Positions 41,832 to 49,608 of a stretch of 64,000 nt of DNA are shown piece by piece; positions within the stretch are counted from its first letter, which is position 1; each line of letters opens with the position of its first letter. A program made the translations under genes and the position numbers. Under the pieces are notes generated by a model. It saw only the letters and a program-made list of their open reading frames with translations, did no database searches and had not been told where the DNA came from. Origin of the DNA: Bacillus sp. Xin1 (GTDB taxonomy: Bacteria > Bacillota > Bacilli > Bacillales > Bacillaceae_G); assembly GCF_013314535.1 (NCBI RefSeq), contig NZ_JABUAE010000003.1:1-64000 (forward strand), read 5' to 3'.

Positions 41832-42229
41832 ATGTACGGAGGGGAAGCGTATCGTATGAACCAATTGTCATTCTTTGGAGACATCGATGAAAAAGAGATG
41901 CGGAGACTTGTGGTGAACGAGCTGAAAAACTACAAAGCATTACGTGTCCGGATGAAAAATCAAGAAGAACAAATGCAAGCAGAATGCGCGGTTTTCTTTC
42001 CGAAAATGAAAGAAGATAAAAAGCATGAGATAAGGTTTAAGCAAATTGAGAGGGCGTTGCAGAATACGCTTGATAATGACCATCGTCAGATAATTGAGTT
42101 GAAATATATGGGAATGAGAAAGCCAAAGATTCCTATGTTTATGACGAATTGATGATGAGACGTGATAATTTTTATGAGAATAAAAAAATAGCTATCCGTT
42201 TGATAGCTACTGCTTTAGGGGTTATATAA
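41832..42229 (+). pseudogene. Frameshifted ArpU-family phage late transcription regulator
   Basis: The N-terminal part (Asn-Gln-Leu-Ser-Phe-Phe, charged helices, Arg-Phe-Lys-Gln-Ile-Glu-Arg-Ala-Leu-Gln-Asn-Thr-Leu-Asp and Ile-Ile-Glu-Leu-Lys-Tyr) matches ArpU-type sigma-like regulators of phage late genes. At about 42128 the frame is lost: one A seems missing after Lys-Pro, and the next frame continues Asp-Ser-Tyr-Val-Tyr-Asp-Glu-Leu to a proper end at 42229. The start is uncertain (ATG 41832 or 41856; GGAGGGG lies between). Confidence 0.7.
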
Positions 42230-42435
42230 ACGAGGTATTATTCTAGTGAAAATGAAATTATGATTTTTTTTGCTATTTATATAGATTGTTATATGGTACG
42301 TGTAACCCATCTTACATTTGCTCTGCCTGTGACAGGGCTTTTGATTCTAGTAGATAAAAAATCAATAACTTGTCCAATCCTTTCTAATCTATCTAGCATA
42401 TTATGCATTAAATAGAATAGGGAGGGAAGATAAAT

Positions 42436-43026
42436 TTGTATTACTACTGTAAATACTGTGAGCGTTACCAAAAGAAACATCATGATTGCTGTAAAGAAAG
42501 TACTTATGACAAACGCGATAAAAAGCACGAAGAAAAAACATCTGTTAATGTAAATGTAAATTGTTGTTGTGAGGATAAGAAGGAGAAACTTGTAAGAGCG
42601 TCTGCTTTTAGGGCTGTGAATACAGTAAATCAAAATCTTCCAGCAAATACTTTTATTAAGGTACTATTTCAAAATGAACAATTCGATTTAGCGAATGAAT
42701 ACAATCCAGCAACGTCAATTTTTATTCCGAAGACTAGAGGAGTTTATTCTGTTATTGCTAAGATTGGTTTCTTTCCAAACGACACAAACTTGAATTATAG
42801 AGCGCGGGTAGAAATTCGTGTGAATGGAAATGCAGCAATTGCAATAGATAATGATTTTTTTGGTCCCATAAACTTCGGTAATGCAGTAAGTGTTTCCACA
42901 ATAATTCAATTAGAAGTGGGCGATCAAGTTGAGGTATTTGCACAGAGTAGTATTGCTGGAGTTATTAGTATCGCAGAAGACCGTTCGCATTTTGAAGCTG
43001 CAAGATTTCCATCTCCAATTGTATAA
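42436..43026 (+). CDS. C1q/BclA-like spore-surface protein with Cys-rich N-terminus
   Basis: A 196-residue protein. The N-terminal 55 residues are rich in Cys, His and Lys (Cys-Lys-Tyr-Cys-Glu-Arg-Tyr, Cys-Cys-Glu-Asp). Residues about 58-190 form a jelly-roll like the C-terminal domain of exosporium BclA-type and C1q/TNF proteins: Ala-Phe-Arg-Ala-Val-Asn-Thr, Gln-Phe-Asp-Leu-Ala-Asn-Glu-Tyr-Asn-Pro, Phe-Ile-Pro-Lys-Thr-Arg-Gly-Val-Tyr. No collagen-like repeat. Start TTG with SD GGAGGG. Probably sits on the spore surface. Confidence 0.75.
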   Translation: MYYYCKYCERYQKKHHDCCKESTYDKRDKKHEEKTSVNVNVNCCCEDKKEKLVRASAFRAVNTVNQNLPANTFIKVLFQNEQFDLANEYNPATSIFIPKTRGVYSVIAKIGFFPNDTNLNYRARVEIRVNGNAAIAIDNDFFGPINFGNAVSVSTIIQLEVGDQVEVFAQSSIAGVISIAEDRSHFEAARFPSPIV

Positions 43027-43081
43027 AGAAGATGAAAGATATGTTATGAACTATATAAAGATAACCTCCCTTACTCGCTCT

Positions 43082-43102
43082 GCCTTGTGACAGGGCTTTT
43101 TT
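43082..43102 (+). terminator. Terminator of C1q-like gene
   Basis: GCCTTG/CAGGGC stem, TGA loop, six T. A close copy (GCCTGTGACAGGGC) lies at 42325-42338 before the same gene. Confidence 0.75.
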
Positions 43103-43141
43103 ACATAACTATACATACATGAAAAAATTCTCGTTTTACTC

Positions 43142-43394
43142 TCAATTACTTATTGTAAAGGAAACCGGTGTATTTTCTGGAGGAGGACTTCCATTCACCA
43201 AAACTTGACCAACAAGGTTAGCTACATTCGGTCCTGTTCCTGAAGAGCATAGTGTTGAATTACTGATGTCTAGGAAAATAGTTGTTGTCAATGGAGGAAG
43301 ACTAGGGAAAGGAATCGAGATTGGGATAGATATTGGACATGTGAGCTGGGGTTTCCAACAACTATTGTATCTATTTCCCTTTATTTTTTCTCAT
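43142..43394 (-). pseudogene. Frameshifted spore-surface-type gene
   Basis: With SD AAAGGATGA and ATG at 43394 the frame stops after seven codons. Removing one A from the A6 run near the start opens about 83 codons: Trp-Lys-Pro-Gln-Leu-Thr-Cys-Pro, a Pro/Ile/Ser segment, then Thr-Ile-Phe-Leu-Asp-Ile-Ser-Asn-Ser-Thr-Leu-Cys-Ser-Ser-Gly-Thr-Gly-Pro-Asn-Val and a beta-rich end. The style fits spore filament or exosporium proteins. It may be inactive or phase-variable. Confidence 0.55.
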
Positions 43395-43492
43395 TTATTG
43401 TTCATCCTTTGTTTTTTCACGATATTATATGATATGCATGCTTGAATAAAATGAAACAAGTATGAATTATAATTAGTATGTGTATCTTATCG

Positions 43493-43620
43493 CCCCATCG
43501 CCATCGAGTTAAGAAATTTGTTGTTCTCCAAAACGAAAAAATGAGCTGATTTCTCATAAGTAACTGTAAAATGAAAAAAATTGGGGGACACTTCAACATA
43601 TTAGCTTGATGGCAATGGTG
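43493..43620. repeat. 128-bp mini-element with IS231/IS4-like inverted ends
   Basis: CCCCATCGCCATCGAGTTAA (43493-43512) and the inverse of TTAGCTTGATGGCAATGGTG (43601-43620) match at 16 of 20 positions. They resemble the CATGCCCATCAACTTAAG-type ends of IS231. There is no room for a transposase, so this may be a MITE/MIC-like remnant. Confidence 0.45.
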
Positions 43621-43686
43621 TAATACCAACAAAACACAAATTTTACAGCCTAAGAAAAATTTGAAAAAGAAAAAACAATTTCCTAT

Positions 43687-43726
43687 AAATTAAAGAAGCG
43701 GCTGTTATAAGTTGCTTCTTTAATTT
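43687..43726. terminator. Symmetric hairpin near right end of element
   Basis: AAATTAAAGAAGC/GCTTCTTTAATTT perfect 13-bp stem with a 14-nt loop. No intact gene ends here. Confidence 0.6.
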
Positions 43727-43914
43727 ATGATTTTTGTCAAAATGGCAGTGAGAGTGATGTGTAATAGAAGAAATATAAAAAAGTGCTAACAAGTTTGCAA
43801 ACGAACTTGCTTTATATAAAATAGATATAAATTATCGCTGATATGTCACTGATATATAGTCATAATAAAAAGAGACAATACAAACGAATTTTGCTTAGAA
43901 TACTCATCGTAGTA

Positions 43915-43945
43915 CAATTTATATTATACGGATTAACACCGCGGA
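43915..43945. repeat. 31-bp direct repeat, right copy (putative att site)
   Basis: Identical to 39957-39987. It ends in ACCGCGGA followed by GGTAATAAAATG, so it supplies the SD GCGGAGG of the next gene. Confidence 0.85.
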
Positions 43946-43954
43946 GGTAATAAA

Positions 43955-44923
43955 ATGCGACAATTTGCAAAACCAACAGTTGTTGTAAGTAAATGCCTAG
44001 AATTTGATGCTTGCCGTTATAATGGGGAAATGATTTCTGATGTTACAATTCGAAATTTACAACCGTTTGTTACATTTATTCCAGTATGTCCTGAAGTAGA
44101 AATCGGATTAGGAATCCCTCGTGAAACGATTCGAGTTGTTGAAGATAGCGGCATTCACAAACTTGTACAACCTTCAACAAAAGAAGATGTAACAGAGAAA
44201 ATGCAAAGTTTTTCTGATCAATTTTTAAATTCTTTACCAGATATTGATGGTTTTATTTTAAAGAATCGTTCTCCAAGTTGTGGAACTAGAGATGTGAAAA
44301 TTTATACAGGATATGAAAAATCACCAATAAAAGAGAAGGGTGCTGGTTTGTTTGGTGGCGCTGTATTAAAAAAATTTTCGCATATTGCAATAGAGGAAGA
44401 AGGTAGATTGTCGAATTTTATTATCCGCGAACATTTCTTTACTAGGTTGTTTACAATTGCTAATTTTAAAACATTAAAACATGATAGAGACTTGAAAGAT
44501 CTCATTCATTTTCAGTCTAATTATAAATATTTATTTATGGCATATAATCAAGTGAAACAGAAAGAATTAGGTCGTATTATCGCGAATCAGAAAAAGGAAA
44601 AGATTGAAGTTGTTTTTGAAAATTATGAGAAGACTTTGTATGAATTGTTAATGCGCACACCGCGCTATACATCGAATATAAATGTATGTGAGCATATTTT
44701 TGGATACTTTAAAACGAAGTTAAAGAAACAAGAAAAAGAGCATTTTTTGGAATTACTTCACAAGTATGCTGAAAAGAAAATGCCACTTAGCAGTTTGCTT
44801 GCAATCTTAAAATCATGGGCGATTCGATTCGAAGAAAATTATTTATTACGACAAACATATTTTGAACCGTATCCAGAAGCATTAGTGGAAATATCAGATT
44901 CAGGTAAAGGCAGAGATTATTAA
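43955..44923 (+). CDS. DUF523 / DUF1722 two-domain protein (YbgA-like)
   Basis: A 322-residue protein. The DUF523 part (about 1-150) has Cys residues in Ser-Lys-Cys-Leu, Pro-Val-Cys-Pro-Glu-Val-Glu-Ile-Gly-Leu-Gly and Arg-Ser-Pro-Ser-Cys-Gly. The DUF1722 part (about 185-300) contains Tyr-Lys-Tyr-Leu-Phe-Met-Ala-Tyr. Such fusions are widespread and sometimes linked to DNA repair or thiouracil desulfurisation; no firm role. Its SD is formed by the right att repeat. Before insertion of the element it probably directly followed tetR in the ABC operon. Confidence 0.9.
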   Translation: MRQFAKPTVVVSKCLEFDACRYNGEMISDVTIRNLQPFVTFIPVCPEVEIGLGIPRETIRVVEDSGIHKLVQPSTKEDVTEKMQSFSDQFLNSLPDIDGFILKNRSPSCGTRDVKIYTGYEKSPIKEKGAGLFGGAVLKKFSHIAIEEEGRLSNFIIREHFFTRLFTIANFKTLKHDRDLKDLIHFQSNYKYLFMAYNQVKQKELGRIIANQKKEKIEVVFENYEKTLYELLMRTPRYTSNINVCEHIFGYFKTKLKKQEKEHFLELLHKYAEKKMPLSSLLAILKSWAIRFEENYLLRQTYFEPYPEALVEISDSGKGRDY

Positions 44924-44950
44924 AGAAAAATCGCATAATTCGACACGATT

Positions 44951-44989
44951 ATTCCTATGTTGTTGTAGAACAATGTAGGAATTTTTTTG
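44951..44989 (+). terminator. Terminator after DUF523 gene
   Basis: ATTCCTA..TTGT/ACAA..TAGGAAT stem with T-run. Confidence 0.85.
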
Positions 44990-45138
44990 TGCATGAGTAC
45001 AGATTCTGTTTTAAAATTAAGTTGTGACAGAATTATAACAATTATCTAACTACTATTCCTGTCTTTTAAAAAGCAATGTTTGTAGTACAGACTCGTACGC
45101 TGTCGAAACTCAATATTCGATAAGGGGTGTGTAGCGGA

Positions 45139-46284
45139 ATGGAATTTACTCTAACTCGCGAAAAACAAATGATTAAAGAAATGGTACGTGACTTTGCCGA
45201 AAAGGAAATCGCACCAAAAGCTGTGTATTATGACAAAACAGCTGAATTTCCATATGAAACGTTTCAAAAAATGGGCGAACTAGGATTATTAGGAATCCCA
45301 TTCCCAGAAGAGTATGGAGGTTCTGGCGGTGATACTCTATCGTACGCGTTAGCTGTTGAAGAAATTGGTCGTGCTTGTGGCGGTACAGGTTTAAGTTATG
45401 CTGCAACAATTTCATTAGGTGCTTCTCCAATTTATTACTTTGGTACAGAAGAACAAAAACGAAAGTATTTAGTACCAATGGCATCTGGAAAAACATTAGG
45501 TGCTTTTGGTTTGACTGAACCGAATGCTGGATCTGATGCAGGTGGCACACAAACAAAAGCATTTTTAGATGGCGATGAATATGTGATTAGTGGCGAGAAG
45601 TGTTGGATCACAAATGCTGAGTATGCAAATACAATTATTGTAACCGCTGTCAACGGTATTGAAGAAAGTGGTAAAAAACGTATTTCTGCATTTATTGTGC
45701 CGACAAATAGTGAAGGATTAACGATTTCAAGTCCATACGATAAGATGGGTGTTCGCGCTTCTAATACTTGCGAAATCGTACTTGATAGCGTTCGTGTGCC
45801 AAAAGAAAATATTCTTGGTGATGTAAATAAAGGATTTAAGCAATTCCTATATACACTTGATGGAGGGCGTATTTCAATTGCAGCATTAGCTGTAGGGATT
45901 GCACAGTCTGCTTTTGAACGTGCACTTCAATATGCAAAAGAGCGTCAGCAATTCGGAAAAACAATTTCGAATTTCCAAGCGATTCAATTTAAACTGGCAG
46001 ATATGGCTACTGAGGTGGAATTGGCACGGAATTTAGTACATAAAGCAGCTTGGTTAAAAGATCATGATAAACCTTTTGGTAAAGAAGCAGCTATGGCAAA
46101 GTTATTTGCATCTGAAGCAGCAAGTCGTATTGCGAATCAAGCCGTGCAAATTCACGGTGGATATGGTTATATGCGTGAATATGAAGTTGAGCGTCATATT
46201 CGTGATGCAAAACTTTTAGAAATTGGTGAAGGAACTTCTGAAATTCAACGTCTCGTAATCGCAAGACATTTAGGGTGTAGATAA
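45139..46284 (+). CDS. yngJ: Acyl-CoA dehydrogenase (probable isovaleryl-CoA dehydrogenase)
   Basis: A 381-residue FAD acyl-CoA dehydrogenase with Ala-Phe-Gly-Leu-Thr-Glu-Pro-Asn-Ala-Gly-Ser-Asp (FAD/substrate loop), Gln-Ile-His-Gly-Gly-Tyr-Gly-Tyr and the C-terminal Gly-Glu-Gly-Thr-Ser-Glu-Ile-Gln motif. First gene of the leucine-degradation operon, so isovaleryl-CoA is the probable substrate, giving 3-methylcrotonyl-CoA. ATG 45139 fits SD AAGGGGTG; the frame extends to GTG 45127. The next gene follows after 14 nt. Confidence 0.9.
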   Translation: MEFTLTREKQMIKEMVRDFAEKEIAPKAVYYDKTAEFPYETFQKMGELGLLGIPFPEEYGGSGGDTLSYALAVEEIGRACGGTGLSYAATISLGASPIYYFGTEEQKRKYLVPMASGKTLGAFGLTEPNAGSDAGGTQTKAFLDGDEYVISGEKCWITNAEYANTIIVTAVNGIEESGKKRISAFIVPTNSEGLTISSPYDKMGVRASNTCEIVLDSVRVPKENILGDVNKGFKQFLYTLDGGRISIAALAVGIAQSAFERALQYAKERQQFGKTISNFQAIQFKLADMATEVELARNLVHKAAWLKDHDKPFGKEAAMAKLFASEAASRIANQAVQIHGGYGYMREYEVERHIRDAKLLEIGEGTSEIQRLVIARHLGCR

Positions 46285-46298
46285 AAGGAGGATTCACT

Positions 46299-47636
46299 AT
46301 GTTTCAAAAAATATTAATTGCTAATCGTGGAGAAATTGCAGTTCGAATTATGAAAACTTGTCAAAAGCTTGGTATTCGCACAGTTGCTATTTATTCCGAG
46401 GCAGATGAAAATGCACTTCATGTAAAACTAGCAAATGAGGCTTATTTAGTTGGTGGCCCGCGTGTTCAAGAGAGTTATTTAAATCTTGAAAAGATAATTG
46501 AAATTGCTAAGAAAACAAATGCGGAAGCGATTCATCCAGGATATGGATTATTATCAGAAAATCCTTCTTTCGCGATTCGCTGTAAAGAAGAAGGAATTGT
46601 ATTTATTGGTCCTTCTGAAGAAATTATTGCTAAGATGGGAAGCAAAATTGAATCACGTTTGGCAATGCAAGAAGCAAATGTTCCAGTTGTACCAGGTATT
46701 ACAACAAATATTGAAACTGCTGAAGAAGCAATTGAAATCGCAAAACAAATTGGTTATCCATTAATGTTGAAGGCATCCGCGGGCGGCGGAGGCATTGGAA
46801 TGCAGTTGATGGAAACTGAGCAAACGCTCACCAAAGCATTCGAGAGTAATAAAACACGTGCGCAAAACTTCTTTGGTAATGGTGAAATGTACTTAGAACG
46901 ATATATTGCAGACGCACATCATATCGAAATTCAGCTTTTAGCTGATACTCATGGAAATACAGTGTACTTATGGGAACGAGAGTGCTCTGTACAACGCCGA
47001 AATCAAAAGGTTATTGAAGAAGCACCGTCTCCATTTTTAGATGAAGAGACACGTAAAGCAATGGGAGAAGTTGCTGTACAAGCAGCAAAAGCTCTTGGCT
47101 ATACAAATGCAGGTACTGTTGAATTTCTTGTGGATGATCAGAAAAACTTCTATTTCTTAGAGATGAATACGAGATTACAAGTAGAGCATCCTGTCACAGA
47201 AGAAATTACTGGACTAGACCTTGTAGAACAACAATTACTCATTGCATCTGGTGAAAAACTCTCCTTTACACAGGAGGATATAAAACGTATTGGTCATGCC
47301 ATTGAAGCGCGTATTTATGCGGAAGATCCAAAAACATTTTTCCCATCACCTGGGAAGATTACTGACCTAGCGTTACCAGAAACAGTGCGTATTGATCACT
47401 TTTTAGAAAATAATGTGACAATCACACCTTTTTACGATCCGATGATTGCAAAAGTGATTGCTCATGGTGAAACGCGTGAAGAAGCAATTGAAAAATTACA
47501 GGATGCACTTCAAAACTTGAAAGTAGAAGGTATTAAGACAAATACATCCATGCTACTCCAAGTGCTAGAAGATGAAGTCTTCCAAAGTGGTATTTATACA
47601 ACAGGTTTTGTAACAAAACAACTTGTAAAAAAATAA
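46299..47636 (+). CDS. yngH: Biotin carboxylase subunit of methylcrotonyl-CoA carboxylase
   Basis: A 445-residue ATP-grasp biotin carboxylase. N-terminal Ile-Ala-Asn-Arg-Gly-Glu-Ile-Ala-Val-Arg, ATP-binding Lys-Ala-Ser-Ala-Gly-Gly-Gly-Gly-Ile-Gly-Met, Arg-Glu-Cys-Ser-Val-Gln-Arg-Arg and Glu-Met-Asn-Thr-Arg-Leu-Gln-Val-Glu-His are intact. It carboxylates biotin on the small carrier protein encoded next. The separate carrier (rather than a fused BCCP) is as in B. subtilis yngH/yngHB. SD AAAGGAGG. Confidence 0.93.
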   Translation: MFQKILIANRGEIAVRIMKTCQKLGIRTVAIYSEADENALHVKLANEAYLVGGPRVQESYLNLEKIIEIAKKTNAEAIHPGYGLLSENPSFAIRCKEEGIVFIGPSEEIIAKMGSKIESRLAMQEANVPVVPGITTNIETAEEAIEIAKQIGYPLMLKASAGGGGIGMQLMETEQTLTKAFESNKTRAQNFFGNGEMYLERYIADAHHIEIQLLADTHGNTVYLWERECSVQRRNQKVIEEAPSPFLDEETRKAMGEVAVQAAKALGYTNAGTVEFLVDDQKNFYFLEMNTRLQVEHPVTEEITGLDLVEQQLLIASGEKLSFTQEDIKRIGHAIEARIYAEDPKTFFPSPGKITDLALPETVRIDHFLENNVTITPFYDPMIAKVIAHGETREEAIEKLQDALQNLKVEGIKTNTSMLLQVLEDEVFQSGIYTTGFVTKQLVKK

Positions 47637-47666
47637 GGTTCATGAATATTAAAGGGGGAAAAAATG

Positions 47667-47879
47667 ATGACAAAAGTGTATGCATCGATGGCAGGTAATG
47701 TTTGGAAAATTGTTGTGGGAGTAGGAGATGCAGTAGAAGAAGAACAGGATGTCGTCATTTTGGAATCTATGAAAATGGAAATTCCAATCGTTTCAGAAGA
47801 AGCTGGCACAGTCATGAAAATTAATGTGCAAGAGGGCGATTTTGTAAATGAAGGAGATGTATTGGTAGAGATTGAATAG
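47667..47879 (+). CDS. yngHB: Biotin/lipoyl carrier protein of the carboxylase
   Basis: A 70-residue biotinyl domain with the biotin-accepting lysine in Glu-Ser-Met-Lys-Met (Lys36). It carries carboxybiotin from YngH-type biotin carboxylase to the carboxyltransferase encoded further down. Two adjacent ATG codons (47664, 47667) follow GGGGG. Standalone carriers this small are typical of Bacillus leucine operons. Confidence 0.93.
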   Translation: MTKVYASMAGNVWKIVVGVGDAVEEEQDVVILESMKMEIPIVSEEAGTVMKINVQEGDFVNEGDVLVEIE

Positions 47880-47901
47880 GGAGAAGAAGGGGTGAAATGT
47901 A

Positions 47902-48813
47902 TTGAAGCTACCTACTTTTGCTGTCATTAAAGAAGTGGGACCACGTGATGGTTTGCAAAATGAAAAGAAAATTGTTGGCACAAAAGATAAAGTGAAATGG
48001 ATTCAATTACTTTCAGAAGCTGGATTATCATATATTGAAGTTTCCTCTTTCGTTCACCCGAAATGGGTTCCTGCTTTAGCTGATGCGGGTGATGTATTTG
48101 CAGAGTTAAAGCGGAATTCAGATGTTACATATGCTGCGCTTGTTCCAAATCAAAATGGTTTGGAACGAGCTCTTTTGCAAAATGTAGATGAGGTGAATGT
48201 TTTTTTATCAGCAAGTGAGTCACATAATAAAAGCAATATCAATAAGTCCATTAAAGAAGCATTATCTGTCGTGCAAGATATTACAAAACAAGCACAGTTC
48301 GCAGGGAAAAGAGTAAGAGGTTACGTTTCTACCGTTTTTGGTTGTCCTTATGAAGGAGATGTGAGCATTGATGCTGTAGATGAACTATGTAATCAACTCT
48401 TTTCATACGGTATTTATGAAGTTTCTCTTGGAGATACGATTGGTGTAGCAAATCCATTACAAGTAGAGCGTGTATTAGAACGTTTACTTAAAAAATATGA
48501 TTCTTCTCAATTTGCGATGCATTTTCATAATACGTATGGGATGGCACTTGCAAATGTCGTTCAGTCATTGGAATACGGTGTTACGACATTTGATAGTTCT
48601 TGTGGCGGTCTTGGCGGTTGTCCTTATGCACCAGGAGCATCAGGAAATGTCGCGACTGATGATTTAGTACATATGCTCCATAAAATGGGCGTACAAACAA
48701 ATATAAATGAAGAAAAGCTATTAAAGGCTAGTCAATTTATTCAAAGTAAGTTAAATATTCAATTGCCAAGTCATGTGTATAAAGCATTGCAACATAAAAC
48801 AATAAGTAGGTGA
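47902..48813 (+). CDS. yngG: Hydroxymethylglutaryl-CoA lyase
   Basis: A 303-residue TIM-barrel lyase that splits HMG-CoA into acetoacetate and acetyl-CoA, the last step of leucine breakdown. Motifs: Glu-Val-Gly-Pro-Arg-Asp-Gly-Leu-Gln-Asn-Glu (metal and catalytic Arg/Asp), His-Phe-His-Asn-Thr-Tyr-Gly (metal His) and Gly-Gly-Leu-Gly-Gly-Cys-Pro-Tyr-Ala-Pro-Gly (flexible Cys loop). Start TTG after GAAGGGGTG. Confidence 0.95.
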   Translation: MKLPTFAVIKEVGPRDGLQNEKKIVGTKDKVKWIQLLSEAGLSYIEVSSFVHPKWVPALADAGDVFAELKRNSDVTYAALVPNQNGLERALLQNVDEVNVFLSASESHNKSNINKSIKEALSVVQDITKQAQFAGKRVRGYVSTVFGCPYEGDVSIDAVDELCNQLFSYGIYEVSLGDTIGVANPLQVERVLERLLKKYDSSQFAMHFHNTYGMALANVVQSLEYGVTTFDSSCGGLGGCPYAPGASGNVATDDLVHMLHKMGVQTNINEEKLLKASQFIQSKLNIQLPSHVYKALQHKTISR

Positions 48814-48817
48814 TAAA

Positions 48818-49606
48818 ATGCTACAATTACAAAACATTTCAGTAGATTATGTAACACCGCATATCGTAAAAATAACATTAAATCGTCAGCGACAAGCAAA
48901 CTCGTTATCTCTTGCATTATTAGAAGAATTGCAGTCTACATTAAGCGATTTAAATGAAGAGACTGATGTTCGTGTCATTATTTTAACGGGGGCTGGTGAA
49001 AAAGCATTTTGTGCCGGAGCTGATTTAAAAGAACGTGCCAATATGAATGAGGAGCAAGTACGTCATGCAGTTGGAATGATTCGTTCTACAATGGATATGG
49101 TCGAGCAATTATCACAACCTGTTATTGCTGCAATAAATGGAATTGCACTTGGTGGTGGTACCGAATTAAGTTTAGCGTGTGATTTTAGAATTGCAGCAGA
49201 AACAGCAAGTCTTGGACTTACTGAAACATCTTTAGCTATTATCCCAGGAGCTGGTGGTACGCAGCGTCTGCCAAGATTAATTGGTGTCGGCAGAGCAAAG
49301 GAATTAATTTATTCGGCGAGACGTATTTCAGCGCATGAAGCAAAGGAATATGGAATGGTCGAGTTCGTTGTACCAGCGAACTTACTAGAAGAAAAAGCAA
49401 TTGAAATAGCAGAACACATTGCTAGTAACGGTCCAATTGCAGTTCGATTAGCAAAACAAGCAATCTCAAATGGTATACAAGTAGATTTGCATACTGGATT
49501 ACAAATGGAAAAACAAGCGTATGAAGGTGTAATTCATACGAAAGATCGATTGGAAGGACTACAAGCATTTAAGGAAAAACGTGAACCAATCTATAAGGGG
49601 GAGTAA
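48818..49606 (+). CDS. yngF: Enoyl-CoA hydratase (probable methylglutaconyl-CoA hydratase)
   Basis: A 262-residue crotonase. The oxyanion loop Ala-Phe-Cys-Ala-Gly-Ala-Asp-Leu-Lys-Glu-Arg and Ile-Ala-Leu-Gly-Gly-Gly-Thr-Glu-Leu, plus the catalytic Glu region Pro-Gly-Ala-Gly-Gly-Thr-Gln-Arg-Leu, are intact. It starts 4 nt after the lyase gene. In this operon it should hydrate 3-methylglutaconyl-CoA to HMG-CoA. Confidence 0.92.
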   Translation: MLQLQNISVDYVTPHIVKITLNRQRQANSLSLALLEELQSTLSDLNEETDVRVIILTGAGEKAFCAGADLKERANMNEEQVRHAVGMIRSTMDMVEQLSQPVIAAINGIALGGGTELSLACDFRIAAETASLGLTETSLAIIPGAGGTQRLPRLIGVGRAKELIYSARRISAHEAKEYGMVEFVVPANLLEEKAIEIAEHIASNGPIAVRLAKQAISNGIQVDLHTGLQMEKQAYEGVIHTKDRLEGLQAFKEKREPIYKGE

Positions 49607-49608
49607 AT

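Larger units (their letters stand above)
39957..43945. mobile_element. Decayed integrative element / prophage remnant with spore-surface cargo
   Basis: The boundaries are 31-bp direct repeats 3,958 bp apart. Inside are the 3' end of a tyrosine integrase next to the left repeat, another phage-like fragment, a frameshifted ArpU regulator, small phage-like genes, and three spore-surface-like genes, one of them frameshifted. All phage functions are broken or missing, so the element is not self-mobile. A 250-bp stretch at 41301-41553 has only short frames. Confidence 0.8.

Noticed and set aside
42289-42633. Minus-strand 114-codon frame opposite the C1q-like gene
   Set aside because: It lacks an SD and overlaps the better supported plus-strand gene; composition is that of a shadow frame.
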